15,645 bases of DNA from an uncultured Bacillaceae bacterium (lineage in GTDB: Bacteria; Bacillota; Bacilli; Bacillales; Caldibacillaceae): contig CALKAK010000079.1 in the NCBI GenBank assembly GCA_937983015.1, positions 1 to 15,645 of the forward strand, in the 5' to 3' direction. The notes below the pieces were generated by a model. The model did no database searches, was not told where the DNA came from, and saw nothing but the letters and a program-made list of their open reading frames with translations. The translations under genes were made by a program, and so were the position numbers. Every line of letters starts with the position of its first letter. The first letter of the stretch is position 1. Of the stretch, positions 5,963-12,972 are shown in pieces.

Positions 5963-5963
5963 T

Positions 5964-5994
5964 AAAAAATCACCCTTCCGGCAAAAAGGGTGAT
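5964..5994 (-). terminator. Intrinsic terminator of the SRP RNA gene
   Basis: ATCACCCTT pairs with AAGGGTGAT around an 8-nt loop (5978-5985) and is followed on the minus strand by a T run (5964-5968). It begins about 26 nt past the mature 3' end of the SRP RNA. Confidence 0.88.
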
Positions 5995-6020
5995 GGGAAC
6001 TTCGATTATGTATTTTGAAG

Positions 6021-6285
6021 CCGTGCACCTTCCGTCGACTGCTAACCATAAGCGTTGCTCCAGCAGTTAGCTCGGTTCAGGCTCCCCTGCGGCACATGAG
6101 AGGTTCCACTTAATGCTGCTTCCTTCCGGACCTGACATGGTTCGTGGATTCCCATTGCGCAGGACCCAAACGTCAACACCACTTACTGAAGACGGACCCT
6201 ACAGTTAGACAGCCTCGGGAAGGGATTCCGTCCCGCTAAGCGGATTGCGGGTACAGGGCACCGCTACCTCCCCACCTAGCACGGC
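6021..6285 (-). ncRNA. scr: Signal recognition particle RNA, long Bacillus type with Alu domain
   Basis: This RNA pairs with Ffh to form the SRP that targets nascent membrane and secreted proteins. About 265 nt, it matches B. subtilis scRNA through long blocks. The 5' Alu part reads GCCGTGCTAGGTGGGGAGG and continues to CCCGCAATCCGC. The S domain contains the universally conserved GTCAGGTCCGGAAGGAAGCA (6115-6136 region), the Ffh-binding helix 8. The 3' end GGTGCACGG pairs with the 5' end. It lies between tadA and dnaX as in Bacillus. Exact ends are set by alignment from memory and may be off by a few nt. Any open frame here is not a gene. Confidence 0.96.
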
Positions 6286-6292
6286 ATAATTA

Positions 6293-6321
6293 ATTATACT
6301 AGTTAAAGGGCAAAAAAGCAA
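6293..6321 (-). promoter_or_regulatory. Promoter of the SRP RNA gene
   Basis: On the minus strand TTGCTT (6316-6321), a 17-nt spacer and a perfect TATAAT (6293-6298). The -10 ends 7 nt before the mapped RNA start at 6285, as expected for a stable RNA made without a long leader. The tadA stop lies 14 bp upstream of the -35, with no terminator visible between. Confidence 0.85.
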
Positions 6322-6335
6322 TGACCCTTCCGCCG

Positions 6336-6827
6336 TTAATTCCTGTCTGTAGAGGTAATCTTTTCTTTTTTCCCCCGCTCCCGTAGTTTTTTGAAAAAGT
6401 CGACGAGCATCTGTCCGCATTCTTCAGCTAGGATGCCGCTTTCCACTTCACAGCGGTGATTGAACCGTTCATCCTGCAATAGGTTCATCAAAGTACCGGC
6501 ACACCCACCCCGCGGATCACTGGCTCCGTAAACGACCCGTTCAATTCGTGCCATGATGATGCCCCCGGCGCACATGGGGCATGGTTCCAAAGTTACATAC
6601 ATGGCCGTTCCTTCCAGGCGCCAGGAACCAAGTTTTTCGCTCGCCCGTTGGATGGCCACCATTTCCGCATGTAGAATCGGGTTTTGCTCGATTTCTTTCA
6701 AATTATGACCACGGGCGATGATTTCACCATCCTTGACGATGACACAACCGATCGGCACCTCGCCAATTGCTTCTCCCTTTTTCGCTTCTTCTATAGCAAC
6801 GCGCATAAAATATTCATCTTGATTCAT
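6336..6827 (-). CDS. tadA: tRNA-specific adenosine deaminase
   Basis: TadA converts the wobble adenosine 34 of tRNA-Arg(ACG) to inosine so that CGU, CGC and CGA codons can be read. The 163-residue protein shows the cytidine/deoxycytidylate deaminase zinc motif: H53-A-E55, with E55 as proton shuttle, and E81-P-C83-P-M-C86. The N-terminal FMRVAIEEAKKG and PIGCVIVKDG segments are typical. The ATG at 6827 has AAAGGAGAG at suitable distance. It diverges from yaaH and lies directly upstream of the SRP RNA gene, the usual Bacillus order. The yaaI isochorismatase-like gene found next to it in B. subtilis is absent. Confidence 0.97.
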   Translation of the reverse strand: MNQDEYFMRVAIEEAKKGEAIGEVPIGCVIVKDGEIIARGHNLKEIEQNPILHAEMVAIQRASEKLGSWRLEGTAMYVTLEPCPMCAGGIIMARIERVVYGASDPRGGCAGTLMNLLQDERFNHRCEVESGILAEECGQMLVDFFKKLRERGKKEKITSTDRN

Positions 6828-6985
6828 ACAGAAACTCTCCTTTTATCTTCCCTCAGCAAGTAAATTTTTTCCTTCATTCAATAAAAATCCCTGTTCGCAA
6901 ACCGTAAATCAATCCTTTAAACATTATTCCATATTTCAATCATAAACATAAAGAGAGATGAAATCCATCAGTGGGGGGCGATAGA

Positions 6986-8269
6986 ATGCAGATTCATGTT
7001 GTCGGCCCTGGCCAATCATTATTCGGTATCGCTCAAGCCTATAATACGACCGTTGATGAGATCGTTCGCGCCAACGAACTAACGAATCCGAACCGCCTCG
7101 TCATCGGTCAGGCCCTGGTTATTCCGATCCAGGGGCAATTTTATTGGGTTCAACCCGGTGATTCCCTCTGGTCTATTGCCCGAAGATTCGGTCTCACCTA
7201 CCAGGAACTCGCCGCCATCAACGGAATATCTGTGAATACACCGTTAATGGTCGGAATGAGATTGTACATTCCCCCGCGGTCGAAAAGTTCCGCTGAATTT
7301 AATGCCTACGTCGAACCTTTAGGCGGAAGGGTCACACAGGCTCTGGAAAATAGTGCCCGGGCTGCCGCACCATTGTTAACGTATCTTTCACCATTTAGCT
7401 TCCAGGTGAGGCGGGATGGCACTTTACAAGAACCACCTCTCAATCGATTTCCCGCCATTGCCGGGGACAATCAAAATGTGCTCGTGATGGTTGTAACCAA
7501 CCTGGAAGAAGGGGCTTTCAGCGATGAATTGGGTAGAATCATCTTAAACGATCCCAACGTGCAGGAAAACCTTTTGAATAATATTATCGCCACCGCACAA
7601 AAATATGGCATGCGAGATATTCACTTTGATTTTGAATTTTTGCGACCGGAAGACCGCCAAGCCTACAATCGGTTTTTACGAAGGGCAAAAGAACGCTTCA
7701 GCCAGCTAGGCTGGTTTCTCTCAACCGCTCTGGCGCCAAAAGTACGTGCGGACCAGCCAGGTAGATGGTATGAAGCCCACGACTACCGGGCCCACGGGGA
7801 AATCGTCGATTTTGTCGTGATCATGACCTATGAATGGGGGTATAGTGGGGGACCGGCAATGCCTGTTTCACCGCTCAATTCCGTCCGGGAAGTTTTACAA
7901 TATGCGATCACGGAAATCCCCCCGGAAAAAATCATGATGGGACAGAACTTATATGGGTATGACTGGACTTTACCCTTCAGCCCCGGAACGACAGCGAGAG
8001 CGATCAGTCCGCAAGAGGCTATTGAACTTGCCGCGCACTATCATGTTCCCATTCAATATGATTACGTAGCCCAGGCTCCCTTTTTCTTTTATACTGATGA
8101 AGAAGGGAGACGCCACGAAGTATGGTTCGAAGATGCCCGAAGCATCCAGGCAAAATTCAACCTCGTTAAGGAATTGAACTTACGCGGTGTGAGTTACTGG
8201 AAACTCGGTCTTTCTTTCCCGCAAAACTGGCTATTAATTAATGAAAATTTTTATGTTGTCAAGAAATGA
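6986..8269 (+). CDS. sleL: Spore cortex-lytic enzyme SleL/YaaH: LysM-LysM-GH18
   Basis: A cortical-fragment lytic enzyme (N-acetylglucosaminidase type) that acts on muramic-delta-lactam cortex during germination. The 427 residues comprise two LysM peptidoglycan-binding repeats (about 3-47 and 53-96) and a glycoside hydrolase 18 domain (about 105-427). The GH18 catalytic motif is D211-IHF-D215-F-E217, with E217 as acid, and long blocks such as RWYEAHDYRAHGEIVDFV match B. subtilis YaaH, which has the same length. There is no signal peptide, as expected for a spore-coat-assembled protein. I chose the ATG at 6986, with GGGGGG 7-8 nt before; a GTG at 6971 is in frame but has no site. A CATAAACA sequence (6941-6948) could be a degenerate sigma-E -10, without a clear -35. 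Confidence 0.96.
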   Translation: MQIHVVGPGQSLFGIAQAYNTTVDEIVRANELTNPNRLVIGQALVIPIQGQFYWVQPGDSLWSIARRFGLTYQELAAINGISVNTPLMVGMRLYIPPRSKSSAEFNAYVEPLGGRVTQALENSARAAAPLLTYLSPFSFQVRRDGTLQEPPLNRFPAIAGDNQNVLVMVVTNLEEGAFSDELGRIILNDPNVQENLLNNIIATAQKYGMRDIHFDFEFLRPEDRQAYNRFLRRAKERFSQLGWFLSTALAPKVRADQPGRWYEAHDYRAHGEIVDFVVIMTYEWGYSGGPAMPVSPLNSVREVLQYAITEIPPEKIMMGQNLYGYDWTLPFSPGTTARAISPQEAIELAAHYHVPIQYDYVAQAPFFFYTDEEGRRHEVWFEDARSIQAKFNLVKELNLRGVSYWKLGLSFPQNWLLINENFYVVKK

Positions 8270-8276
8270 TCCAATC

Positions 8277-8302
8277 AAAGTTCCCGTTCAGGGGACTTTT
8301 TT
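8277..8302 (+). terminator. Intrinsic terminator after sleL
   Basis: AAAGTTCCC pairs with GGGGACTTT (one G-U) around GTTCA, followed by T residues to 8302. It starts 8 bp past the sleL stop. Confidence 0.85.
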
Positions 8303-8375
8303 ACTTGAACACCATTTTTCCGGTTTCTACCTGCGCATACATAGAAGTTTATTTATATATTTCCGCTTCCCTCTA

Positions 8376-8384
8376 TGTTAAAAT
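8376..8384 (+). promoter_or_regulatory. Extended -10 promoter candidate for dgk-dck
   Basis: TGT-TAAAAT is an extended -10 element in the 175-bp sleL-dgk spacer. No clear -35 is present at 17 nt. The region upstream is T/A-rich. It would give a leader of about 55 nt. Confidence 0.4.
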
Positions 8385-8444
8385 GGATGTTGCGCTATCA
8401 CGAAATTTAAGCGCAGGAACATTTTGTTTAAGTAGGTGTCTGGA

Positions 8445-9101
8445 ATGAACCCTGTTTTCATCGCCATCGAAGGACCGATCGGTGCAGGAAAATCATCATT
8501 AGCGCGGGCGATTTCGGAAAAGTTTCGCTTTCATTTACTCGAGGAGATCGTTTCTGAAAACCCTTTTTTACATGACTTTTATCATGATATGAATCAGTAT
8601 GCATTCCAAACGGAAATGTTTTTTCTAGTCAATCGCTTCAATCAATTGAAAGAAATCGATGACCATTATTTACATAAAAATATTTCCGTTGTATCGGACT
8701 ACCATATGTTTAAAAGTTTATTATTCGCAAGAAGGACGTTGGACCCGTACTATTATAATAAGTTCGAGCAAATCTTTCACATATTAAATGATGATCTTCC
8801 TGAACCCAATATCCTGATTTATCTTTTTGCCGAAGTAAATACTTTATTGCAGCGAATAAAAAAAAGAGGCCGGGATTTCGAACAAGATATAGCCCCGGAA
8901 TACTTACAACAGTTATGCTTAGACTATGAGCGTTATATCGACACATTAAATAAAGAAAATCCGCATCTTGCAATTATAAAAATAAATAGTGAAGAATTAG
9001 ACTTCGTCACGAACAAAAACCATTTACAACTCGTCCTTAACGAATTAGCATATGTGATGAAAAAGGAGTTTCAGCATGATGGATTTACGGGAAAAATATA
9101 A
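8445..9101 (+). CDS. dgk: Deoxyguanosine kinase
   Basis: A deoxynucleoside kinase of the dCK/dGK family that phosphorylates deoxyguanosine to dGMP for salvage. The 218-residue protein has the P-loop GPIGAGKSS (residues 10-18), a SENPFLHDFY segment and SDYHMFK (D85-Y86-H87) where Dck has DRS. The latter is the feature that marks Dgk in B. subtilis (ADYHIYK). KRGRDFEQ is the lid arginine motif. The ATG at 8445 follows AGGTG at 6-7 nt; an in-frame GTG at 8436 overlaps that site. It overlaps dck by 26 bp, so the pair is one operon, in the same order as in B. subtilis. Substrate choice is inferred from homology. Confidence 0.93.
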   Translation: MNPVFIAIEGPIGAGKSSLARAISEKFRFHLLEEIVSENPFLHDFYHDMNQYAFQTEMFFLVNRFNQLKEIDDHYLHKNISVVSDYHMFKSLLFARRTLDPYYYNKFEQIFHILNDDLPEPNILIYLFAEVNTLLQRIKKRGRDFEQDIAPEYLQQLCLDYERYIDTLNKENPHLAIIKINSEELDFVTNKNHLQLVLNELAYVMKKEFQHDGFTGKI

Positions 9102-9744
9102 TATACCGGCCGATGCGGTGATCACGATCGCCGGAACGGTAGGCGTTGGGAAATCGACCCTTACCAAAGCTTTGGCGGAAGCCTTAAATTTTCGCACATC
9201 CTTAGAAAAAGTCGATGAAAACCCGTATTTGGAAAAATTTTATGCCGATTTTAAAAGATGGAGTTTTCACCTGCAAATTTATTTTCTTGCCGAACGCTTC
9301 AAAGAACAAAAGAGGATTTTTGAATATGGCGGCGGCTTTATCCAAGACCGTTCCATTTATGAAGATACCGGGATCTTTGCCCGCATGCATTATGAAAAGG
9401 GAACGATGTCCGAAGAAGATTATCAAACGTATACGAGTTTGTTCAATGCTATGGTGATGTCCCCTTTTTTTCATCACCCCGATTTATTAATTTATTTAGA
9501 AGGACCTTTTGAGAATATTTTACAGCGGATTCGCGAACGGGGCCGGCCGATGGAACAAAAAACCGATATCAGCTACTGGAAAGAGATGTATAGCCGTTAT
9601 CAAGAATGGATTGATTCCTTCAATGCCTGTCCTGTTTTGCGTTTAAACATAAATGATTACGATTTGTTTACCGACGAAAAATCCCTGGAAGAAATCGTTA
9701 GTAAAATCGGCAAGATTATCAACGAGTACAAAAAATATAAATGA
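9076..9744 (+). CDS. dck: Deoxyadenosine/deoxycytidine kinase
   Basis: Phosphorylates deoxyadenosine and deoxycytidine to their monophosphates. The 222-residue protein has the P-loop GTVGVGKST (residues 20-28), the VDENPYLEKFY substrate segment, the FHLQIYFLAERFKEQK helix, D91-R92-S93 with IYEDTGIF, and the lid RERGRPME. All are nearly identical to B. subtilis Dck. The start at 9076 (first of two ATGs) has AAGGAG seven nt upstream; this ribosome binding site lies inside dgk. The 26-bp overlap with dgk in another frame suggests translational coupling. The gene ends 37 bp before a bidirectional terminator shared with serS. Confidence 0.95.
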   Translation: MMDLREKYNIPADAVITIAGTVGVGKSTLTKALAEALNFRTSLEKVDENPYLEKFYADFKRWSFHLQIYFLAERFKEQKRIFEYGGGFIQDRSIYEDTGIFARMHYEKGTMSEEDYQTYTSLFNAMVMSPFFHHPDLLIYLEGPFENILQRIRERGRPMEQKTDISYWKEMYSRYQEWIDSFNACPVLRLNINDYDLFTDEKSLEEIVSKIGKIINEYKKYK

Positions 9745-9781
9745 TCGTTTCACTTCTATACTCAACTCGATAAAGCGAACG

Positions 9782-9816
9782 AAAAAACGAAGCAAAAGGT
9801 CTTTGCTTCGTTTTTT
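9782..9816. terminator. Bidirectional terminator between dck and serS
   Basis: A perfect 15-bp stem, AAAAAACGAAGCAAA with TTTGCTTCGTTTTTT, and a 5-nt loop AGGTC. The T runs at both ends allow it to stop transcription from dck (plus) and from serS (minus). In B. subtilis a tRNA-Ser gene lies between these genes; there is none here. Confidence 0.95.
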
Positions 9817-9823
9817 CTGTCCA

Positions 9824-11098
9824 TTATTCAATATATTCTTTACCGCCAAAATACGGGCGTAATACTTCCGGAATCAAAACCCGGCCATCGGCTTGCTGGT
9901 AATTTTCCAGAATCGCGGCAACTGTACGGCCGATCGCCACTCCAGATCCGTTTAATGTGTGAACGAATTCCGGTTTTGCCTTCGGTTCCCTGCGAAAACG
10001 GATGTTGGCTCGTCTAGCCTGGAAGTCTTCAAAATTACTACAGGAGGATATTTCCCGATAAGTATTATAACTTGGCATCCAAACCTCGATATCGTATTTT
10101 TTCGCCGCTGTAAAACCGAGATCCCCTGTGCAGATAGCGACAACCCGGTACGGCAATTTCAATTGCTGGAGAACTTCTTCCGCATCTCGGGTTAATTTTT
10201 CCAATTCGTCATAAGAATCCTCCGGTTTCACGAACTTAACGAGTTCTACCTTGTTAAATTGATGCTGGCGAATCAAACCACGCGTATCACGACCGGCAGA
10301 ACCCGCTTCAGAGCGGAAACAAGCACTGTATGCCACATATTTTTTCGGCAAGTCTTCCGCTTTTAAAATTTCATCACGATGATAATTGGTCACCGGTACT
10401 TCCGCTGTTGGAATGAGGAAAAAATCTTCTTTTTCCACAAGGAAAACATCTTCTGCGAATTTTGGCAACTGACCGGTTCCGGTTAAGCTATCTCGATTGA
10501 CCAGATACGGCGGAAGTAATTCTTCATATCCATGCTTTTCAATATGCAGATCGAGCATGAAATTGGCCAGAGCACGTTCAAGTTTTGCAGCCGCTCCTTT
10601 GTAGAACACAAAACGACTGCCGGAGACTTTCGCAGCCCGTTCAAAATCGAGAATTCCTAAATTCGTTCCCACTTCCCAATGGGGTTTGGGCTCAAAATCA
10701 AATTTTGGAATCTCACCCCAACGGCGGATCTCCACATTATCATCCTCGGATTCCCCAATGGGAACTGATTCGTGCGGGATATTGGGGATGGAGAGAAGAA
10801 CCATTTTTAAATCCTGTTCCACCTGGCGCAGTTCATCATCTAGCTGCTTAATTTTTTCACCAACTTCTCTCATTTCCTCGATTAAATGGGTTGCATCTTT
10901 TTTCTCCCGCTTTAATAAGGCGATTTTTTCTGAAACCTCATTCCGTTTCTGTTTTAGTTGTTCCGTTTGAACGATCAATTCACGACGTCTCTGATCAAGT
11001 TCGGGAAAACGGTCCAGTTCGGAGATATCTTCACCGGTAAGTTTCAAACGTTCTTTGACTTCTTCGAAATTCGTCCGCAAAAGTTTGACATCAAACAT
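9824..11098 (-). CDS. serS: Serine-tRNA ligase
   Basis: Class II aminoacyl-tRNA synthetase that charges tRNA-Ser with serine. The 424-residue protein has the N-terminal long coiled coil that grips the tRNA variable arm (about residues 30-105). The catalytic core follows: the TAE serine loop (231-233), motif 2 from CFRSEAGSAGRDTRG (260-274) through RQHQF, and motif 3 GVAIGRTVAAILENY (386-400). Length equals the family norm. The ATG at 11098 has AGGAGG closely upstream. The gene has its own sigma-A promoter and a T-box leader that reads uncharged tRNA-Ser, so expression should rise under serine limitation. It ends 8 bp from the bidirectional terminator shared with dck. Confidence 0.98.
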   Translation of the reverse strand: MFDVKLLRTNFEEVKERLKLTGEDISELDRFPELDQRRRELIVQTEQLKQKRNEVSEKIALLKREKKDATHLIEEMREVGEKIKQLDDELRQVEQDLKMVLLSIPNIPHESVPIGESEDDNVEIRRWGEIPKFDFEPKPHWEVGTNLGILDFERAAKVSGSRFVFYKGAAAKLERALANFMLDLHIEKHGYEELLPPYLVNRDSLTGTGQLPKFAEDVFLVEKEDFFLIPTAEVPVTNYHRDEILKAEDLPKKYVAYSACFRSEAGSAGRDTRGLIRQHQFNKVELVKFVKPEDSYDELEKLTRDAEEVLQQLKLPYRVVAICTGDLGFTAAKKYDIEVWMPSYNTYREISSCSNFEDFQARRANIRFRREPKAKPEFVHTLNGSGVAIGRTVAAILENYQQADGRVLIPEVLRPYFGGKEYIE

Positions 11099-11128
11099 CG
11101 CGATCCTCCTATCACAGAATGTTTATCG

Positions 11129-11168
11129 AAAACAAAAAGCCCTCATCCCAAAAGAAGGGACGAGAGCT
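11129..11168 (-). terminator. Regulated T-box terminator
   Basis: AGCTCTCGTCCC pairs with GGGATGAGGGCT (12 bp, two G-U) around TTCTTTT, followed by TTTTTGTTTT. The 5' arm starts 7 nt past the T-box core at 11176-11189, so it competes with the antiterminator. Confidence 0.92.
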
Positions 11169-11394
11169 CATCTCCCGCGTTGCCACCCTAATTGTAAACA
11201 GGGATTTCCCCCGTTTACCGCTCATGAGGATAACGGCCTTATGCCGGCAGAGCTTAATCCATAACGGTTTTCGCTCCGCACTCCAGGACGGATTCACAAA
11301 GGCCTGTTACTGGTTCGCACCAACCACCAGCTCTCTGAGAACAAAAACCTTTGCTACTAGTTCCTGTCATCGTTTTATCCGTACAGGTTCGTTT
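11129..11394 (-). promoter_or_regulatory. Serine T-box leader of serS (UCC specifier)
   Basis: A complete tRNA-responsive T-box on the minus strand. Stem I shows base helix CAGGA/TCCTG and upper helix CAAAGG/CCTTTG. The specifier loop has ACTAGTAG on one side and TGAATCCG on the other, placing TCC (Ser) at 11290-11292. The AGTA/GAA loop-E pattern is present. The T-box proper AGGGTGGCAACGCG lies at 11176-11189; its TGGC can pair with the GCCA end of tRNA-Ser. The terminator follows. Uncharged tRNA-Ser is expected to stabilise the antiterminator and allow serS transcription. The 5' end is inferred from the promoter. Confidence 0.96.
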
Positions 11395-11400
11395 TGTTAT

Positions 11401-11429
11401 ATTTTAACCAATAATCCAAAAAATATCAA
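11401..11429 (-). promoter_or_regulatory. Sigma-A promoter of serS
   Basis: On the minus strand TTGATA (11424-11429), a 17-nt spacer and TAAAAT (11401-11406), followed by the T-box leader. The -35 begins only 15 bp after the dacA stop codon. Confidence 0.82.
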
Positions 11430-11444
11430 CTAACAGCGAACAAC

Positions 11445-12794
11445 TTAGAACCAGCCGGAAATTGCAGAGGTAATATCGCCCCAGAGGTTACTGAAGAAAT
11501 CACCGATTCCGCGCAACAAGAGAACGAACCAATTGGCCTTCTCGACCGATTCTGTCACGACAACTTCAACTTTAGCAACCTGATCAGGGTCGATGAACCC
11601 GTAATCGTCACCTTCATATTCATAAGTTAAGTACCCCACGACTTCTCCTTTTTCTATCGGAGCAACAAGCGCGCCATTTTCATCTAGCTTACTTTCATCC
11701 AGCACAAATTTTGATTTGTATAAACCTTCTTCTCCATTTTTGATCACAAGGTGCAAAGGATCTTTCGTTGCAATCGGTACCGAGTCTTCTTTTCCTTTTG
11801 TCACCGGTAAGATTTCATGTCCTTCAATCTTCATGTTGGCCGGGAATAGTTCCACCTTGCTGAAAGACGTGAAGGCATAATCTAGCAATTTTTTCGTTTC
11901 CTGGAAACGGGAGATTTGCGAGTCGGCTTTCATTACCACGGAAATAAAACGCTGTCCGTTTCTTTCGGCTGTTGCGGTAAAATTGTATCCGGAAAAATCC
12001 GTGTAACCCGTTTTCAGACCATCAACACCGGGATATTCGAATGTTAAACCAGATAACATGAAGTTAAAGTTTTTATAAATACGACCATCGCGAAATTGCA
12101 GTTCCGGTTGTCTGGCTGTCTCCAGTACCTGGGGATAATCTTTTAATAGATGATAGGCCAATTTCGCTACGGAGCGGGCTGTCATTTTATTCTCATCATT
12201 GGCATCCGTACCTTCCGGATGATTTCCTAGCATATCGGAATTATTGAGACCTGATGAATTGACGAAATGATAGCTGCCTTCAGGCAATCCCAATTCTTTT
12301 GCTTTCACATTCATCAGTTTCACAAATTCAGCTTCGGATTTATTTCCAGTATAAACACGAGCCACCTCTTGAGCTAAGGCTACCGTAGAGGCATTGGCCG
12401 AATGAATGGCCATCGTATCGAATAATTCTTTGATCGTATAACTTTCACCCTGTGTTAAACCGACTGTAGAAAGTCCTAGAGATGGACTGGATAATCTATG
12501 AATGAACTCGTCAATGACGATCTCATCATCCCAGCTTATTTTCCCTTCATGAATCGCTTCCAGAACAAGATATTCTGTCAGCATTTTCGACATGCTGGCC
12601 ACACCGAGTAACTCGTCGGCATTATACTCATATAAGACTTTACCTGTTTCCGCGTCTATTAAAATAGCGGCGCCAACTTCTAAGTTTAAATGATTTCCAT
12701 CCTCGGCATGTACTTGTAAACCGGGAAGCAGACTACCAAACATGAAAAATAAGACACTTATTGCTAAAACTCGTGTTTTTTTCCGTATCAACAA
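11445..12794 (-). CDS. dacA: D-alanyl-D-alanine carboxypeptidase (PBP5, DacA)
   Basis: Serine-type carboxypeptidase that removes the terminal D-Ala from peptidoglycan pentapeptides at the outer face of the membrane. The 449-residue precursor has a signal peptide (basic RKKTR, hydrophobic core, likely cleavage after VHA) and the active-site motifs S67-M-S-K70, S132-A-N134 and K261-T-G263. The C-terminal PBP5 domain ends in an amphipathic helix (NWFVLLLRGIGDFFSNLWG...) that anchors it to the membrane. There is no ATG near the signal peptide. I chose the TTG at 12794 because GGGGGG lies 7-8 nt upstream; TTG at 12818 is in frame but lacks a site. It lies between guaB and serS; the usual pdxS-pdxT pair is missing after it. 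No terminator is seen before the serS promoter. Confidence 0.95.
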   Translation of the reverse strand: MLIRKKTRVLAISVLFFMFGSLLPGLQVHAEDGNHLNLEVGAAILIDAETGKVLYEYNADELLGVASMSKMLTEYLVLEAIHEGKISWDDEIVIDEFIHRLSSPSLGLSTVGLTQGESYTIKELFDTMAIHSANASTVALAQEVARVYTGNKSEAEFVKLMNVKAKELGLPEGSYHFVNSSGLNNSDMLGNHPEGTDANDENKMTARSVAKLAYHLLKDYPQVLETARQPELQFRDGRIYKNFNFMLSGLTFEYPGVDGLKTGYTDFSGYNFTATAERNGQRFISVVMKADSQISRFQETKKLLDYAFTSFSKVELFPANMKIEGHEILPVTKGKEDSVPIATKDPLHLVIKNGEEGLYKSKFVLDESKLDENGALVAPIEKGEVVGYLTYEYEGDDYGFIDPDQVAKVEVVVTESVEKANWFVLLLRGIGDFFSNLWGDITSAISGWF

Positions 12795-12911
12795 TCGTTT
12801 TCCCCCCAACTTCAACAACTACTACCTTGATAAGTGTACCATATCTTTTTTCAAAAAAATAGACTATTTCCAAGTGGTAATTCGTACCATGAAAATTTAT
12901 GGCACCAGTAA

Positions 12912-12940
12912 AGAAAAAAATCCCATTGTGAAAATGGGAT
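12912..12940 (-). terminator. Intrinsic terminator after guaB
   Basis: ATCCCATT pairs with AATGGGAT around a 5-nt loop and is followed on the minus strand by seven T. It lies 33 bp past the guaB stop and isolates guaB from dacA. The remaining spacer to dacA (12795-12911) must hold the dacA promoter; I see only weak AT-rich candidates. Confidence 0.9.
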
Positions 12941-12972
12941 ATGAAAAAGATATTTACAATAAAATTATCTGC

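Noticed and set aside
6205..6420. Minus-strand open frame covering part of the SRP RNA
   Set aside because: It runs through the end of tadA and the 5' half of the SRP RNA gene, which is non-coding.
8266..8448. Plus-strand 60-codon frame between sleL and dgk
   Set aside because: It covers the sleL terminator and the dgk promoter region, has no ribosome binding site, and is cysteine/leucine-rich noise.
9745..9823. Search for a tRNA-Ser gene between dck and serS, as in B. subtilis
   Set aside because: Only 79 bp are available and they hold the bidirectional terminator; no tRNA cloverleaf is present.
10585..10970. Plus-strand open frames opposite serS
   Set aside because: serS is certain; these are antisense shadows.
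11119..11433. Plus-strand open frame across the serS leader
   Set aside because: The DNA is explained fully by the T-box RNA on the other strand.
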